64,000 bases of DNA, taken from NCBI RefSeq assembly GCF_900186965.1, contig NZ_LT906457.1, forward strand, positions 2,444,501-2,508,500. The letters run 5' to 3'. Positions 50,101-58,262 of this stretch are shown here, one piece after another (positions within the stretch are counted from its first letter, which is position 1; every line of letters begins with the position of its first letter). Origin of the DNA: Legionella spiritensis (lineage in GTDB: Bacteria > Pseudomonadota > Gammaproteobacteria > Legionellales > Legionellaceae). Under the pieces are notes generated by a model, which was given only the letters and a program-made list of their open reading frames with translations, was not told where the DNA came from and ran no database searches. The position numbers and the translations under genes were made by a program.

Positions 50101-50172
50101 TTTAAGCGAAGTACTTAACCAGGCAAAAAAGGTATCAATACCTTCAAAAAAAGATTCCGCCCATTTCCCCAT
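47143..50172 (-). CDS. icmB: IcmB/DotO, Dot/Icm VirB4-like ATPase
   Basis: A 1009-residue cytoplasmic ATPase (L. pneumophila DotO is 1009). Walker A lies near residues 489-496 ('ARPGSGKSVLSNAL'). A Walker B-like segment ('RIVYDEFHRTS') follows. It forms the hexameric base with DotB and powers substrate transfer and assembly. It lies 123 bp after icmJ and is the last gene of the leftward Dot/Icm block. Confidence 0.97.
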   Translation of the reverse strand: MGKWAESFFEGIDTFFAWLSTSLKQTTESYCELETADSKTVLVNHDGSLVSLVKIEGVTALAGNEEFERLVEGLSNAFQGAMSRPGHALQIFFSHDKQNIRKVIQDIYSAADATAKRLELKLDDLFSERVDYLSQYCAEERLYFVLFTRPFNLAQEQLKASSKAKLKMLKDTKAPAFKNTQTIYAAIPELRDTHDAYVRSILNDLDALNIYARLVEVHDAVHAIRMTADPDFTADDWKATLPGDKIYPREINRFEGDVSDLLWPSLAKQVIPRDAENIDLRTVQVGNKMYSSVFIDLFPKDVRPFAVLFGRILPSHIPWRMSFFLESDGLSTIKLKGMLAGILAFSSAQNRLISDSVNLLKYLQLNSDDAIIRLRVVATTWAPAGNIPLMRRRSSELVKAIQGWGSTDVSEICGDPFAGFVSSMLATTTRSTAVPSVAPLSDVVTMLPITRPASPWDSGALLYRTPDGKPWPFQPGSTQQTTWIDLVYARPGSGKSVLSNALNLALCLSGGLTRLPRIAIIDIGPSSSGLISLIREALPASKRHLAAYHRLRMTPEYSINPFDTQLGCRYPTATERSFLVNFLTLLTTPLGAAKPYDGMPDLAGMVVDELYKSMADEFNPTPYAPGVEEFIDSILEEIGFVRDSKSTWWEVTDALFSAGFVHEAMLAQRYAMPLLADAASICRTPSIEDLYEKVVAPTGESLISAFSRMISGAVREYSILSRVTSFDIGDARIVSLDLDEVAKSGGDAADRQTSVMYMLARYVLARHYYLTEESMNNVPDQYREYHKDRVTEIREDPKRIVYDEFHRTSKSAAVREQVIIDMREGRKWKVQIALLSQSVDDFDAVMIEFATAIYIMDAGPSQAVEKTTQIFGLSNTAKIALRTRVHGPRQGGATFLVQYATKSGVNIQLLTLTLGPVELWAFSTTAEDATVRNRLYRQLGPSEARRVLASLFPNGSIAKIIEERLASMKAQVGLIEEDAKDSVIDQLVDDILEAYSKDPNVKILPSKTH

Positions 50173-50295
50173 GGTATTCCCTTTTCTTCACAATATAATA
50201 GTTTTTGTTCATTATGGTCTGTTGATATTTCATTGCAACGCTGCAAATGCCAACCGACTCCAACCAATTTTTTTCGGTTTCAGACTGATTTTCAT

Positions 50296-50928
50296 TCAGC
50301 CTGTTTGTGTAATTTCTTCCAGGGCACTGGCCGCCCAACGCTCTATTTGTTTGCGGAATTTGGCCCGAGAGGGTAAAAGTCTTATATTATTGAGCAGCTT
50401 ATCCAATGTTTCAGGCTTCGTTGATCCGGAGTCAATAATAAGTTGTCCCAAAATTGCCGGATCACTGGTTCCCTCACCAAATTTTTCCTCAACTATCTGG
50501 GAACGAAACTTGAAGCTTCTATAAATATTTTGGGCGCTGCTTTTGTAACCGGTATCATTCGTTATCGCACAAAATAAAACATGGCACAAACTGTTTAATT
50601 CCGGTTGTGTCAATTCCGGTAGATATATCAAGGTTCCACCACCATACCCACCTACACCCACGGATTCGACAAAGAAACACTGCGCACAAAAACAACATGC
50701 GGTCACTAAATTGGATAATCGGTTATTCGTATAGTCGTTATCAAGATTAACCACTTCCTGAAAGAATCTGGCCTGAAATCCACAGAACTGACAAGTATAC
50801 CTGTCACGATGAAATACTTTTTGTTCATAGGATTTAAACCGGACATCCGCCTTTCTGGCCGAATACAATCTCCAGGCACCTGCGCTGGCAATGAGCTTAA
50901 GTTTGTTTTTTTCCTGATTAGTGGACAT
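50296..50928 (-). CDS. icmJ: IcmJ/DotN, zinc-binding coupling-complex protein
   Basis: A 210-residue protein (family about 208). A cysteine cluster typical of HNH-like zinc folds is visible: 'TCQFCGF', then 'ACCFCAQCFF', with 'NLDNDYTNNRLSNLV' between. DotN binds DotL (IcmO) as part of the type IV coupling complex that recruits effectors. It follows icmD by 82 bp (from icmD stop) on the same strand. Confidence 0.94.
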   Translation of the reverse strand: MSTNQEKNKLKLIASAGAWRLYSARKADVRFKSYEQKVFHRDRYTCQFCGFQARFFQEVVNLDNDYTNNRLSNLVTACCFCAQCFFVESVGVGGYGGGTLIYLPELTQPELNSLCHVLFCAITNDTGYKSSAQNIYRSFKFRSQIVEEKFGEGTSDPAILGQLIIDSGSTKPETLDKLLNNIRLLPSRAKFRKQIERWAASALEEITQTG

Positions 50929-51010
50929 CAGTTACGCTCATATTTGTTTTTTATGTCTGTACGAAGATAGGCAGGCAACACGGCCTGCCTTTTCTTCCTC
51001 CCAGATCCGG

Positions 51011-51421
51011 TTAACCACCGCCACTAGAGGTAAATACTGTTCCTGACGGGCCTGCCGTTTCACCGCCACCGGAACCAAACATGGTCGCGCCAGCAATACC
51101 GAGAATGGTTGGTAAAAACAGCAACGCCGCGGCGATAAATACCAGGGCAATCGGCGTACCAATCGGGATTTGGGTTGGATTATCTTTGTGTTGCTTAAAT
51201 TTCATAATCGCACCAATTGAAAAACCGAGGCCTGCCAGGTAGGAACCCGCCGTAATCAGTTTTGCCAATTGCCCGAATGAGCCGGTGATGGTTGACGCCA
51301 TGGACCCAATAGTCAGGCTGGTTGTAGCCATGGCTGTGCCCGCCAGCAACCCCATACCCAGACATGACGTAATAATAATTATTTTTTTCATAAAGTTACA
51401 TTTCTTTCCGGGGCTTTTCAC
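51011..51421 (-). CDS. icmD: IcmD/DotP, small Dot/Icm membrane protein
   Basis: A 136-residue protein from GTG 51421, which has AGGAGA seven bases upstream; an ATG at 51391 starts directly at the signal-like helix but has a weak ribosome site. It has two or three hydrophobic segments ('IIIITSCLGMGLLAGTAMA', 'AKLITAGSYLAGLGFSIGAI', 'IALVFIAAALLFLPTILGI') and ends in a glycine-rich tail. The sequence resembles IcmC, and both are DotE/DotP-type inner-membrane proteins. Confidence 0.93.
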   Translation of the reverse strand: MKSPGKKCNFMKKIIIITSCLGMGLLAGTAMATTSLTIGSMASTITGSFGQLAKLITAGSYLAGLGFSIGAIMKFKQHKDNPTQIPIGTPIALVFIAAALLFLPTILGIAGATMFGSGGGETAGPSGTVFTSSGGG

Positions 51422-51447
51422 GTTTGTTTCTCCTATTAAAAAACAAA

Positions 51448-52020
51448 TTAACTTGTACCATAAAGTGTATTATTAATTATATTTATTGTGGCGACAATAT
51501 TCATTGCTAAAATGCCGCCAAAAACGTGCATTAAACCTTTTCCTGTTCCTCCCGGCGGTTGTCCCTGAGACGCTGAGCGGGCTACCAGAACCCACCCCCT
51601 GACAAACGCGGCCAGACCAATTGTTTGTATAATAATTGTAAGCGGTCTCCCCACCACACTATCAGCGCTGAATAAGGTATTGAAACTTTGGTTATTACTG
51701 CTTACAGGAGCATATTGCAAAATATTGGCGTCACCAAAGGTCGTGTTTAAAATTATCTCCACACCCGTAGGAAAATAAATAAAAAGAGCCGCCACCAGCA
51801 TATAAGTTGCCGGTTCCTTAATACTGGTGTTCGACGCCATCATAGTCCTTGCCTCACCGTAGACCTTTAAACTATAAAGCGCCTTGAATGCGAATGACAG
51901 GCCTATAAGATAGGCGGCGCCCGAAATTAACTTTTGTACCGGCCCTAATGTTGAGGCAATATTGTTCAGAATATCTGCCGAACTTGTTAAAAAACTTGTA
52001 AAAGAACCACCATCAGCCAT
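51448..52020 (-). CDS. icmC: IcmC/DotE, Dot/Icm inner-membrane protein
   Basis: A 190-residue protein with about four membrane helices ('LISGAAYLIGLSFAFKALYSL', 'ATYMLVAALFIYFPTGVEIIL', 'LTIIIQTIGLAAFVRGWVLV', 'GGILAMNIVATINII'). The family length is about 194. It sits between icmG (7 bp upstream) and icmD (26 bp downstream). Its precise role in the apparatus is not known; IcmD and IcmV are distant relatives. Confidence 0.94.
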   Translation of the reverse strand: MADGGSFTSFLTSSADILNNIASTLGPVQKLISGAAYLIGLSFAFKALYSLKVYGEARTMMASNTSIKEPATYMLVAALFIYFPTGVEIILNTTFGDANILQYAPVSSNNQSFNTLFSADSVVGRPLTIIIQTIGLAAFVRGWVLVARSASQGQPPGGTGKGLMHVFGGILAMNIVATINIINNTLYGTS

Positions 52021-52027
52021 AATCTTC

Positions 52028-52825
52028 TCAACTGTCTTGCTGGCTAAACCTAATTACTTTCCCTGAACTCATGACAACTCGTCCCTGAATCGCATCTATC
52101 AACTTAACAACGCCATATCCTGCAACTTTTGTTCCTTCTCTTACCGTAAGTGTAGACCCATTTGTAGCAATTAACCAAGCCCTGCCGGGAATTACAGCCT
52201 GAATATAATAGACAGGCAAAGAACGCGTAGCACGCACTTTCGGACGCACCGTCTTTGGCCGTGTACGAGCCGAGATAACGGCAAGCTCGCGGGATTGTTG
52301 TTCAACCTTGTCCGCAAGCGTATTGACCGTCTGGCTCAGCGCGGCAATTTTATCGGCAAGGCTATTTAAGTTGGATGAAAGACCACTTAATTGATTATTG
52401 ACCGTAGTAACCTCGGAACGCATATTTTGCTGACTAATCTCAAGGGCCGCCAGTTTTTGATTAACCTCCCGGTTAGATGATGACGAAGTAACACTGGGTG
52501 TCGTTTGCTGGGTAACAACAGGCTGCACCGGTCTTGATTGTGTTTCCTGAGGTATCGGCTGAATAGCTGAGGGCGTTGTTTTTTTGGTTGCGACCTGATC
52601 TGTTTTACTTGAAAAAAAGGCGCCCATGAATTTATATACGACCATCGCAAGAATAACCAATACAACCACGATTAACGCATTACGCCTGATGTTTTTTTGA
52701 GGTGAATGACGTTCAACCACCTCTGATTGCATTGGGGCTGTGTCCTCATCATCCATCATGTCGGAACCCATGACATCCAGATCAGAAAATTGATACTCAT
52801 CATTGTCTTGATTATTGTCTACCAT
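52028..52825 (-). CDS. icmG: IcmG/DotF, inner-membrane coiled-coil protein
   Basis: A 265-residue protein (L. pneumophila DotF 269). An acidic cytoplasmic N-terminus, one membrane helix ('ALIVVVLVILAMVVYKFMG'), a Pro/Gln/Ser/Thr-rich linker and a periplasmic coiled coil ('LAALEISQQNMRSEVTTV') precede a C-terminal beta domain. DotF is associated with the core complex and with substrates. It starts 19 bp after icmE. Confidence 0.95.
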   Translation of the reverse strand: MVDNNQDNDEYQFSDLDVMGSDMMDDEDTAPMQSEVVERHSPQKNIRRNALIVVVLVILAMVVYKFMGAFFSSKTDQVATKKTTPSAIQPIPQETQSRPVQPVVTQQTTPSVTSSSSNREVNQKLAALEISQQNMRSEVTTVNNQLSGLSSNLNSLADKIAALSQTVNTLADKVEQQSRELAVISARTRPKTVRPKVRATRSLPVYYIQAVIPGRAWLIATNGSTLTVREGTKVAGYGVVKLIDAIQGRVVMSSGKVIRFSQQDS

Positions 52826-52844
52826 GTCCTACCTGCTCGTCATG

Positions 52845-55800
52845 TTAAAGTGATGTTAAATCTTGTGTAAACAAAATACCCATACTGGTACCGGAAAAAA
52901 CTTCGACCGTTGTCGGACGATTAAATTGCTGCTGAGCAACCTGACCCCAGGTTTTACCAAGCGTGGCCAGTCCAATCACCGCATTTTCCAACGCAGAACG
53001 ACCGATACCATTTTGAACGGTAATGTTATCACCACCGCCGGTACCGCCGATCGTAACCGTGGTATTCGCCGATTGGAACGCGTTTCCGAAGCCCTCCAGG
53101 AACGATGAAGCAAACAACGAACCGTAGCGAAGCAGATAATGATGATCCGTTCTGCTGGAAAGTGCTGTTCTGGCAGTATTGGGGTCAATGGCGAACGCGT
53201 TGATTGAGGTTGTTTTATTCGCACCTGGCACAGACATGGTATTAAAATTGATAACCATTTTGTCTGAATTGGATGGCAGATTGAAACTGCCAATTAACTT
53301 GGCACCTTTAAATCGACCGGAGACGATAGTGGCTAGAATTGGTCCTGGTTCATCACTATTTACCGACGTATCCATAACGGCAAATAGTATATCACCGGTT
53401 TTAATCAATACCTGTTGATTCTGATTATTATTACCTGATGCCTGTGACGTCTGCTGGGCCGAAGAAGCAGCGCCTTGCTGATTACCGACCGAGAGTAAAC
53501 TGCTATCACTTTTAGCCTTTTCCTCTTCCGAACCACCTACATAAGCCTGGGTAGATACTTTCTGCCAGGCTTGCAGTGCCTGATTCGCCTGGGACATCAT
53601 TTCAGAAGTACGTTGCTGAATTTGCTGTTGATAGCGCTGATCAGCCAGTTGCTTGTTTTGTCGCTCCAGTATTTTCTGCAATTGCTGCGCGTTGGCAGCC
53701 TCAACCGACGTAGCCGTTTGCTGGGGTCGGGTTGGAACCCCGGTCAGGCTGGAGGGGGTTGTTGAAGGCTGGGTAACACCGGGTAAACCAGCCACTTCGG
53801 AGCCCGGCTCACTGGCCGCCTCTATCCCCGCGCTTCTTAACTGGGCATTACTGTATCCCGCGTCTTTAATCTCTTTTGCCGAATACCCCGCATTTTTTAA
53901 ATCGGCAGCGCTGAATCCCGCATCCTTTAATTCCTTGGCACTAAAACCGGCTGCCTTGAGCTCTGCCGCGCTAAAACCGGCATTTTTCAATTCCGAGGCG
54001 GAAAACCCTGCCGCTTTCAGTTGTGCGGCCGTAAATCCCGCGTCTTTTAATTCCTTGGCGGAAAAACCCGCGGCACGTAATTCTTTCGCGGTGAATCCGG
54101 CTGCCTTGAGCTCTGCCGCGGTGAATCCGGCATCTTTCAGTTCCGCTGCGGTAAACCCTGCCGCTTTCAGTTCGGCGGCGGTATAACCTGCCGCTTTTAA
54201 AGCCGCCGCGCTGCAACCGAGTGTCTGTCTGATTGTGGTTGCGGAAACTCCGGCCGCCCGGGCAGCTTTCAGAGAAGCCACACTACAATCGGCGGTTCGC
54301 CCCGCGGCTATCACCGCAGAAGGATCGACGCCCGCCGCTTTTAACTGCTCCGGTGTAAATCCGGCCGCCAGTAATTGCGCCGGGGTAAAGCCGGCATCCG
54401 ACAATTGTTTGGCATCATAACCCGCCGCCTTCAAGGCAGCCGCGCTGCATCCGTTCAAATCGCGAATTCTTTTTGCGGATACGCCTTTCTCGAACAAAAC
54501 TCTTAATTTGGCCGGATCACAGCCCGCTGCCCGAATTGCATCGTCTGAAGTCCCTGTGGCATCTCTGATTTCCTGAGGCGAAAAACCGGCTGCCAAAAGC
54601 TGTTGAGGAGTAAATCCGGCTTCAGCCAATTGCCTGGCATTGTAGCCTGCGGCTTTTAAGGCCGCGGCACTACACCCATTCAAGTCACGTATCCGCTTGG
54701 CGGATACCCCTGCCTTAAACAGTTGTTTCAATTTATCCGGATCACAACCCGCAGCACGTATGGCACTATCACTGACAGGCCCGGCCGCCTTGATTTGCTC
54801 GGGAGTAAACCCTGCGTTGGCGAGATCATCATCGGTAAATCCTGCTTCCTTGAGCGCCTTGGCGCTGCACCCGGCATATTGTCTTATCAGCTTGGCGCTA
54901 ACACCCGCCAGCCGTTCCTTTTTTAAGGCCTCGACATTGCATCCCGCGTTTTTAATATCCTGTGACGTAATACCGGGAGGCAATTCCGATTCGGCAGCCT
55001 TGATCTGGGCCGGCGTATATCCGGCCTTGGCCAGTTCTTCCGGAGTAAAACCGGCGTTGAGTAAATCACGGGCGCTATAACCCGCTTGTTTTAACTGCTC
55101 GGGAGTAAATCCCGCTTTGCGCAAATCCGCAGCACTGAATCCGGCATTTTTCAAATCCAGAGCGCTATAACCGGCTGCCTTCAGTTGCGCAGCACTACAG
55201 CCGCTGATTCTCCTTATTGCCGCAGCCGATACTCCGGCAGCACGAAGTTTTCGCAACGCGTCTACGCTGCAACCGGCTTTTCGTATATCGGCTTCAGTAA
55301 TTCCATCCGGCAAACCACCCGCTCTGGCAATTTCGTTCTCGGAAAACCCGGCTCCTTTTAACTCCCCGTCACTATAACCGCCGTCTTTCATTTCCTGGGC
55401 GGTAAATCCGGCATTTCGCAATTCACAGGCATCAAATCCGCATGCCCGCAGGCGACCCGCGCTAAACCCGGCATCTTTTAACTGCCTGGCATTAAAACCG
55501 GCCGCTTTCAATTCCTTGCACGAGCAAACCTGTTCCAGTTCGGAGACCTGGTAACCGTTATCTCTTAGCTGGACACAGGTACACGCCTGTTTCAGATCAG
55601 ACAGCACAGCTCCTTCACTGACCACTTTCTCAACGGATTCCTTGCTGCAATTGCTGTTTTGTAAATCCTGGATCCATAAGCTCTGTTGGGCACCCGCTTG
55701 CGCCTCCCTTGCAAGAGTAGCAAACCCCACACTGCCTTCGCCTTGTTGCGGACCTATTGGCTGCACACCGGCTCCAAGGGCTTGTGTACGAATAATCGTC

Positions 55801-56087
55801 GGTATCGCGCTGCCTCCGGTTTTCAACGCGCTCTGAGCTTGTGAAATATTCTGAACTTCCTGTAATTTGGCATACTGCGCCGTCGGATTAAGCGCACCCG
55901 GAATGGATTGAATACTGGGTGCGGTAGATAAATCGGCTGTAGCAGACGTATCCAGTCTTGTGGATGAGGAAAGTTTTATGACACCGACAATTACCGCAAT
56001 AACCAGCAAAAGAGCGGTAAAAATAATAATGACCCTGGAACGGGTATTCGTAAACAGCGCTTTAATATTCTCTTTTCTACCTGCCAT
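52845..56087 (-). CDS. icmE: IcmE/DotG, VirB10-like core channel protein with long decapeptide-repeat domain
   Basis: A 1080-residue protein (L. pneumophila DotG 1048). N-terminal membrane helix ('VIIIFTALLLVIAVIVGVI'), a linker, a very long tandem-repeat domain of the form A-G-F-(S/T)-x-x-x-L-K-x occupying roughly residues 165-755, a Gln-rich segment, and the C-terminal VirB10/TrbI domain ('GTSMGILFTQDL' at the end). It spans inner to outer membrane and forms the central channel with DotH and DotC/DotD. Four bases separate it from icmK. Confidence 0.97.
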   Translation of the reverse strand: MAGRKENIKALFTNTRSRVIIIFTALLLVIAVIVGVIKLSSSTRLDTSATADLSTAPSIQSIPGALNPTAQYAKLQEVQNISQAQSALKTGGSAIPTIIRTQALGAGVQPIGPQQGEGSVGFATLAREAQAGAQQSLWIQDLQNSNCSKESVEKVVSEGAVLSDLKQACTCVQLRDNGYQVSELEQVCSCKELKAAGFNARQLKDAGFSAGRLRACGFDACELRNAGFTAQEMKDGGYSDGELKGAGFSENEIARAGGLPDGITEADIRKAGCSVDALRKLRAAGVSAAAIRRISGCSAAQLKAAGYSALDLKNAGFSAADLRKAGFTPEQLKQAGYSARDLLNAGFTPEELAKAGYTPAQIKAAESELPPGITSQDIKNAGCNVEALKKERLAGVSAKLIRQYAGCSAKALKEAGFTDDDLANAGFTPEQIKAAGPVSDSAIRAAGCDPDKLKQLFKAGVSAKRIRDLNGCSAAALKAAGYNARQLAEAGFTPQQLLAAGFSPQEIRDATGTSDDAIRAAGCDPAKLRVLFEKGVSAKRIRDLNGCSAAALKAAGYDAKQLSDAGFTPAQLLAAGFTPEQLKAAGVDPSAVIAAGRTADCSVASLKAARAAGVSATTIRQTLGCSAAALKAAGYTAAELKAAGFTAAELKDAGFTAAELKAAGFTAKELRAAGFSAKELKDAGFTAAQLKAAGFSASELKNAGFSAAELKAAGFSAKELKDAGFSAADLKNAGYSAKEIKDAGYSNAQLRSAGIEAASEPGSEVAGLPGVTQPSTTPSSLTGVPTRPQQTATSVEAANAQQLQKILERQNKQLADQRYQQQIQQRTSEMMSQANQALQAWQKVSTQAYVGGSEEEKAKSDSSLLSVGNQQGAASSAQQTSQASGNNNQNQQVLIKTGDILFAVMDTSVNSDEPGPILATIVSGRFKGAKLIGSFNLPSNSDKMVINFNTMSVPGANKTTSINAFAIDPNTARTALSSRTDHHYLLRYGSLFASSFLEGFGNAFQSANTTVTIGGTGGGDNITVQNGIGRSALENAVIGLATLGKTWGQVAQQQFNRPTTVEVFSGTSMGILFTQDLTSL
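53821..55600 (-). repeat. Decapeptide-coding tandem repeats within icmE
   Basis: Repeating units of 30 bp encode L-K-(A/D/N)-A-G-(F/Y)-(S/T)-(A/P)-x-(E/Q/D). At the carboxyl side (53850-54200) about a dozen units follow without interruption. Further upstream they are grouped in blocks separated by Cys-containing units ('LNGCSAAALKAAGYNAR'). The blocks around 54430-54500 and 54640-54720 are nearly duplicates. Unit number would be expected to vary between strains. Confidence 0.9.
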
Positions 56088-56091
56088 TTGA

Positions 56092-57171
56092 TTATAACCC
56101 TTCTACCTTTAATTGCATGACTTTTCCATGCCAGGACACCAGTAAAACCGGTGATTTTTGCATCTCATATGCGTGCATGCCATCCGCACTGGTCATACTT
56201 CCTATCCAACCGGGTGACAATATGGTGAGATTGGTTCTAACATACATTTTCTCATTGAGAAGCCAGGCCCTGGCATCACCGCCACTAACCGTCAATCGCT
56301 TGCTGCCTTGAGGAGGGACGCCGTCAAGCACGTGCAGAAGAACATCACTGGCACTGGGAGGGATTCCCTCCTCCATGGGCATGTTTTTCGCATTCGGCCC
56401 ATAGCCCTGCACACGTAAATCCACACGGTAATCCACCGCTTTCTGTCCGGGAATCAAAGTCAGCATAACCGGGGTGTTTAAACCTCGTAATCTTACCGCC
56501 AGATTACCGTAATTATACAACTTCATTGATTGGATCATCAGCGTGTTGCTGGTTTTATCCCATTGAATGTTAAATGAGGAGGGATCGCCAAGATCGTAGG
56601 CGCTAATAGGCCATGGCGCTCCGGTTGAATCAAGAAACACCAGCGACGAAACAAACCCCTGGGATAATCGGATAACCGGAGGTGTGGATCCCGGGGATAA
56701 ATTAACAAACTGCGAGGTTGCCGTCGGCTTGGGCGGTGTTCCGGCCGTGGACGCCTCCGCAAAATTGTTTTCCTGATATATTTGTTTCAGACGCAGTATC
56801 TGTTCCGGCGTCAAGGGAAATAACTGTCTGGTTACGCCTTCAAACGCCTTGATATCTATCAGATCCTTGTCTGAGAGCGTTAATGAAGGATCCTGGGGAT
56901 TGGCAGCGGTCTGATTTGAAGTCGCGCCAGGAGCCGCAGGTCTGGTATTATTACTTGCCGGCGCGGCACTCTTACCCGGCTGATTATTCGCCGCACCGTC
57001 TTGCTGCCCACTTGATTTGGATAGCCGTTCCTGCAGTATACGAAGCTGCTGCAAGGCCTGCTGTGCCGAATCTGCCTGGTCCGCTGCGTAAAGTGGTGTC
57101 GTCAATGTATAGGCAGCTAACAATATGGATTTACCCACCCATTGCAGTAAAGCTATCGTTTTATTCATCAA
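56092..57171 (-). CDS. icmK: IcmK/DotH, outer-membrane core protein
   Basis: A 359-residue exported protein (family 360) with a signal peptide ('SILLAAYTLTTPLYAADQ'), a Pro/Asn/Gln-rich low-complexity region, then the conserved VirB9-like domain ('PPVIRLSQGFVSSLVFLDSTG', 'AWLLNEKMYVRTNLTILSPGW'). With DotC, DotD and DotG it forms the outer-membrane complex. The ATG overlaps the icmL stop by 4 bp. Confidence 0.96.
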   Translation of the reverse strand: MMNKTIALLQWVGKSILLAAYTLTTPLYAADQADSAQQALQQLRILQERLSKSSGQQDGAANNQPGKSAAPASNNTRPAAPGATSNQTAANPQDPSLTLSDKDLIDIKAFEGVTRQLFPLTPEQILRLKQIYQENNFAEASTAGTPPKPTATSQFVNLSPGSTPPVIRLSQGFVSSLVFLDSTGAPWPISAYDLGDPSSFNIQWDKTSNTLMIQSMKLYNYGNLAVRLRGLNTPVMLTLIPGQKAVDYRVDLRVQGYGPNAKNMPMEEGIPPSASDVLLHVLDGVPPQGSKRLTVSGGDARAWLLNEKMYVRTNLTILSPGWIGSMTSADGMHAYEMQKSPVLLVSWHGKVMQLKVEGL

Positions 57172-57806
57172 CTTATTCCACCCCCGGCCGGACCAACGAC
57201 AAATTGAGAGATACCAATTCCGCGCGGTGACTCCAGCGTTGAGATCCGTGTAATTAACATGGTAACCACATTATTTTGCTGACTAAATTCACTGGCACTC
57301 TGATAAGTTACCAGAATCGGCATCTGAACTCGCCAGGAAAATCGGCCGTTTAAAACCCCTTTTTGTAAAATAATCGGGGCACGGGTTGCCACGGCGGACA
57401 CAATTAGTTTTTTTGCCTTGACCTGATCCAGATTGTTTGATTGCTGTAGCGCATCCAAAAATTGCTGCCAGCCTTCCGTGGTAAAAAAACCTGAAGACGC
57501 TTTTAACTCTTCGCGATAATTGACGAAATTATAGGTAAACGCGGCAATAGCAGCCTGATTTGCCCATTGCAATACTGCCGAATCAGACTGGTTTGGCTCC
57601 ATGAGAGGGGTAAGAGGAGTAATACGGCCATTGATACTGGTCGCGAAATATTTGGGCTCCGGAGGATGGGTAACGATATAAATAAGGATAGAACCGGTTA
57701 TAAAAATGATAACCAGCGCCATCAACAGGGAAAACATTAACTTTTGTTGCCCATCACGATAAAACTTGTTCTGTATACTAACCTCAGTCAATGCTTTTTC
57801 AGCCAT
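57168..57806 (-). CDS. icmL: IcmL/DotI, inner-membrane VirB8-like protein
   Basis: A 212-residue protein, the same length as L. pneumophila DotI. One membrane helix ('LMFSLLMALVIIFITGSILIY') and a periplasmic VirB8-like domain ('SAVLQWANQAAIAAFTYNFV', 'SGFFTTEGWQQFL', 'ILVTYQSASEFSQQNN'). Position next to icmM and icmK identifies it as the orthologue. It shares about two-thirds of its residues with the second copy at 58263-58889. Confidence 0.96.
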   Translation of the reverse strand: MAEKALTEVSIQNKFYRDGQQKLMFSLLMALVIIFITGSILIYIVTHPPEPKYFATSINGRITPLTPLMEPNQSDSAVLQWANQAAIAAFTYNFVNYREELKASSGFFTTEGWQQFLDALQQSNNLDQVKAKKLIVSAVATRAPIILQKGVLNGRFSWRVQMPILVTYQSASEFSQQNNVVTMLITRISTLESPRGIGISQFVVGPAGGGIS

Positions 57807-57817
57807 ATTTTCCTCAT

Positions 57818-58102
57818 TTATTGGGGTATTTCCTTGACTGCTTCAATGTTATTCGGATCCGGTGCCAGCAACGCTTGCGCTGATTCATTCGCTGCCGCCA
57901 GGGGCTTAAGCTTCACGGGAGGCGTCACACCATTCGTTGCATAAAACTCTCGTGCAGGCTGATTAAAATAGCTGTAATAAATCCCGCAGACCAAAATAAC
58001 ATTTAACACCAATGACATAATAATCATGGTGCTCACCCGTCGATAGGTCTTTACATAAAAAGACTTTGAATTTTTTATTATTTCCCAAGTCTCACGACTC
58101 AT
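57818..58102 (-). CDS. icmM: IcmM/DotJ, short DotI-like membrane protein
   Basis: A 94-residue protein, as in L. pneumophila. One membrane helix ('IIMSLVLNVILVCGIYYSYF') is followed by 'REFYATNGVTPPVKLKPLA', which resembles the region after the helix in IcmL, so it is a DotI-like protein lacking the globular domain. DotI and DotJ are known to form a complex. GGAG lies six bases before the ATG. Confidence 0.95.
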   Translation of the reverse strand: MSRETWEIIKNSKSFYVKTYRRVSTMIIMSLVLNVILVCGIYYSYFNQPAREFYATNGVTPPVKLKPLAAANESAQALLAPDPNNIEAVKEIPQ

Positions 58103-58120
58103 ATTATCTCCATCAAAACA

Positions 58121-58252
58121 CTACTTTTCGAGAATGTAAACATAAATTTCCGAGTTTTGATTACCCTTTCTTCCCAACGGTCCGCCAGATAATAGATTTA
58201 TCATCGCCTGTACGGACTGTAAAGCCCTAATCGTTTCACCAGGTATTTTCAT
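58121..58252 (-). CDS. Candidate 43-residue protein between the icmL paralogue and icmM
   Basis: A small frame begins 10 bp after the stop of the upstream icmL paralogue and ends 18 bp before the icmM start, filling the gap in the operon. It encodes MKIPGETIRALQSVQAMINL, then a Gly-rich turn and 'NSEIYVYILEK'. There is no strong ribosome site (GTTGGT precedes the ATG), but translation could be coupled. It resembles nothing I know. It may be a real small subunit or a chance frame. Confidence 0.4.
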   Translation of the reverse strand: MKIPGETIRALQSVQAMINLLSGGPLGRKGNQNSEIYVYILEK

Positions 58253-58262
58253 TACCAACTTG

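Noticed and set aside
53653-54186. 177-codon frame on the plus strand, antisense to icmE
   Set aside because: Its Ala/Pro/Asn repeats are the mirror of the icmE decapeptide repeats; biased codon use keeps the antisense frame open.
53821-55600. Tandem repeats considered as a CRISPR array
   Set aside because: They are in frame, encode a known DotG domain and have no unique spacers.
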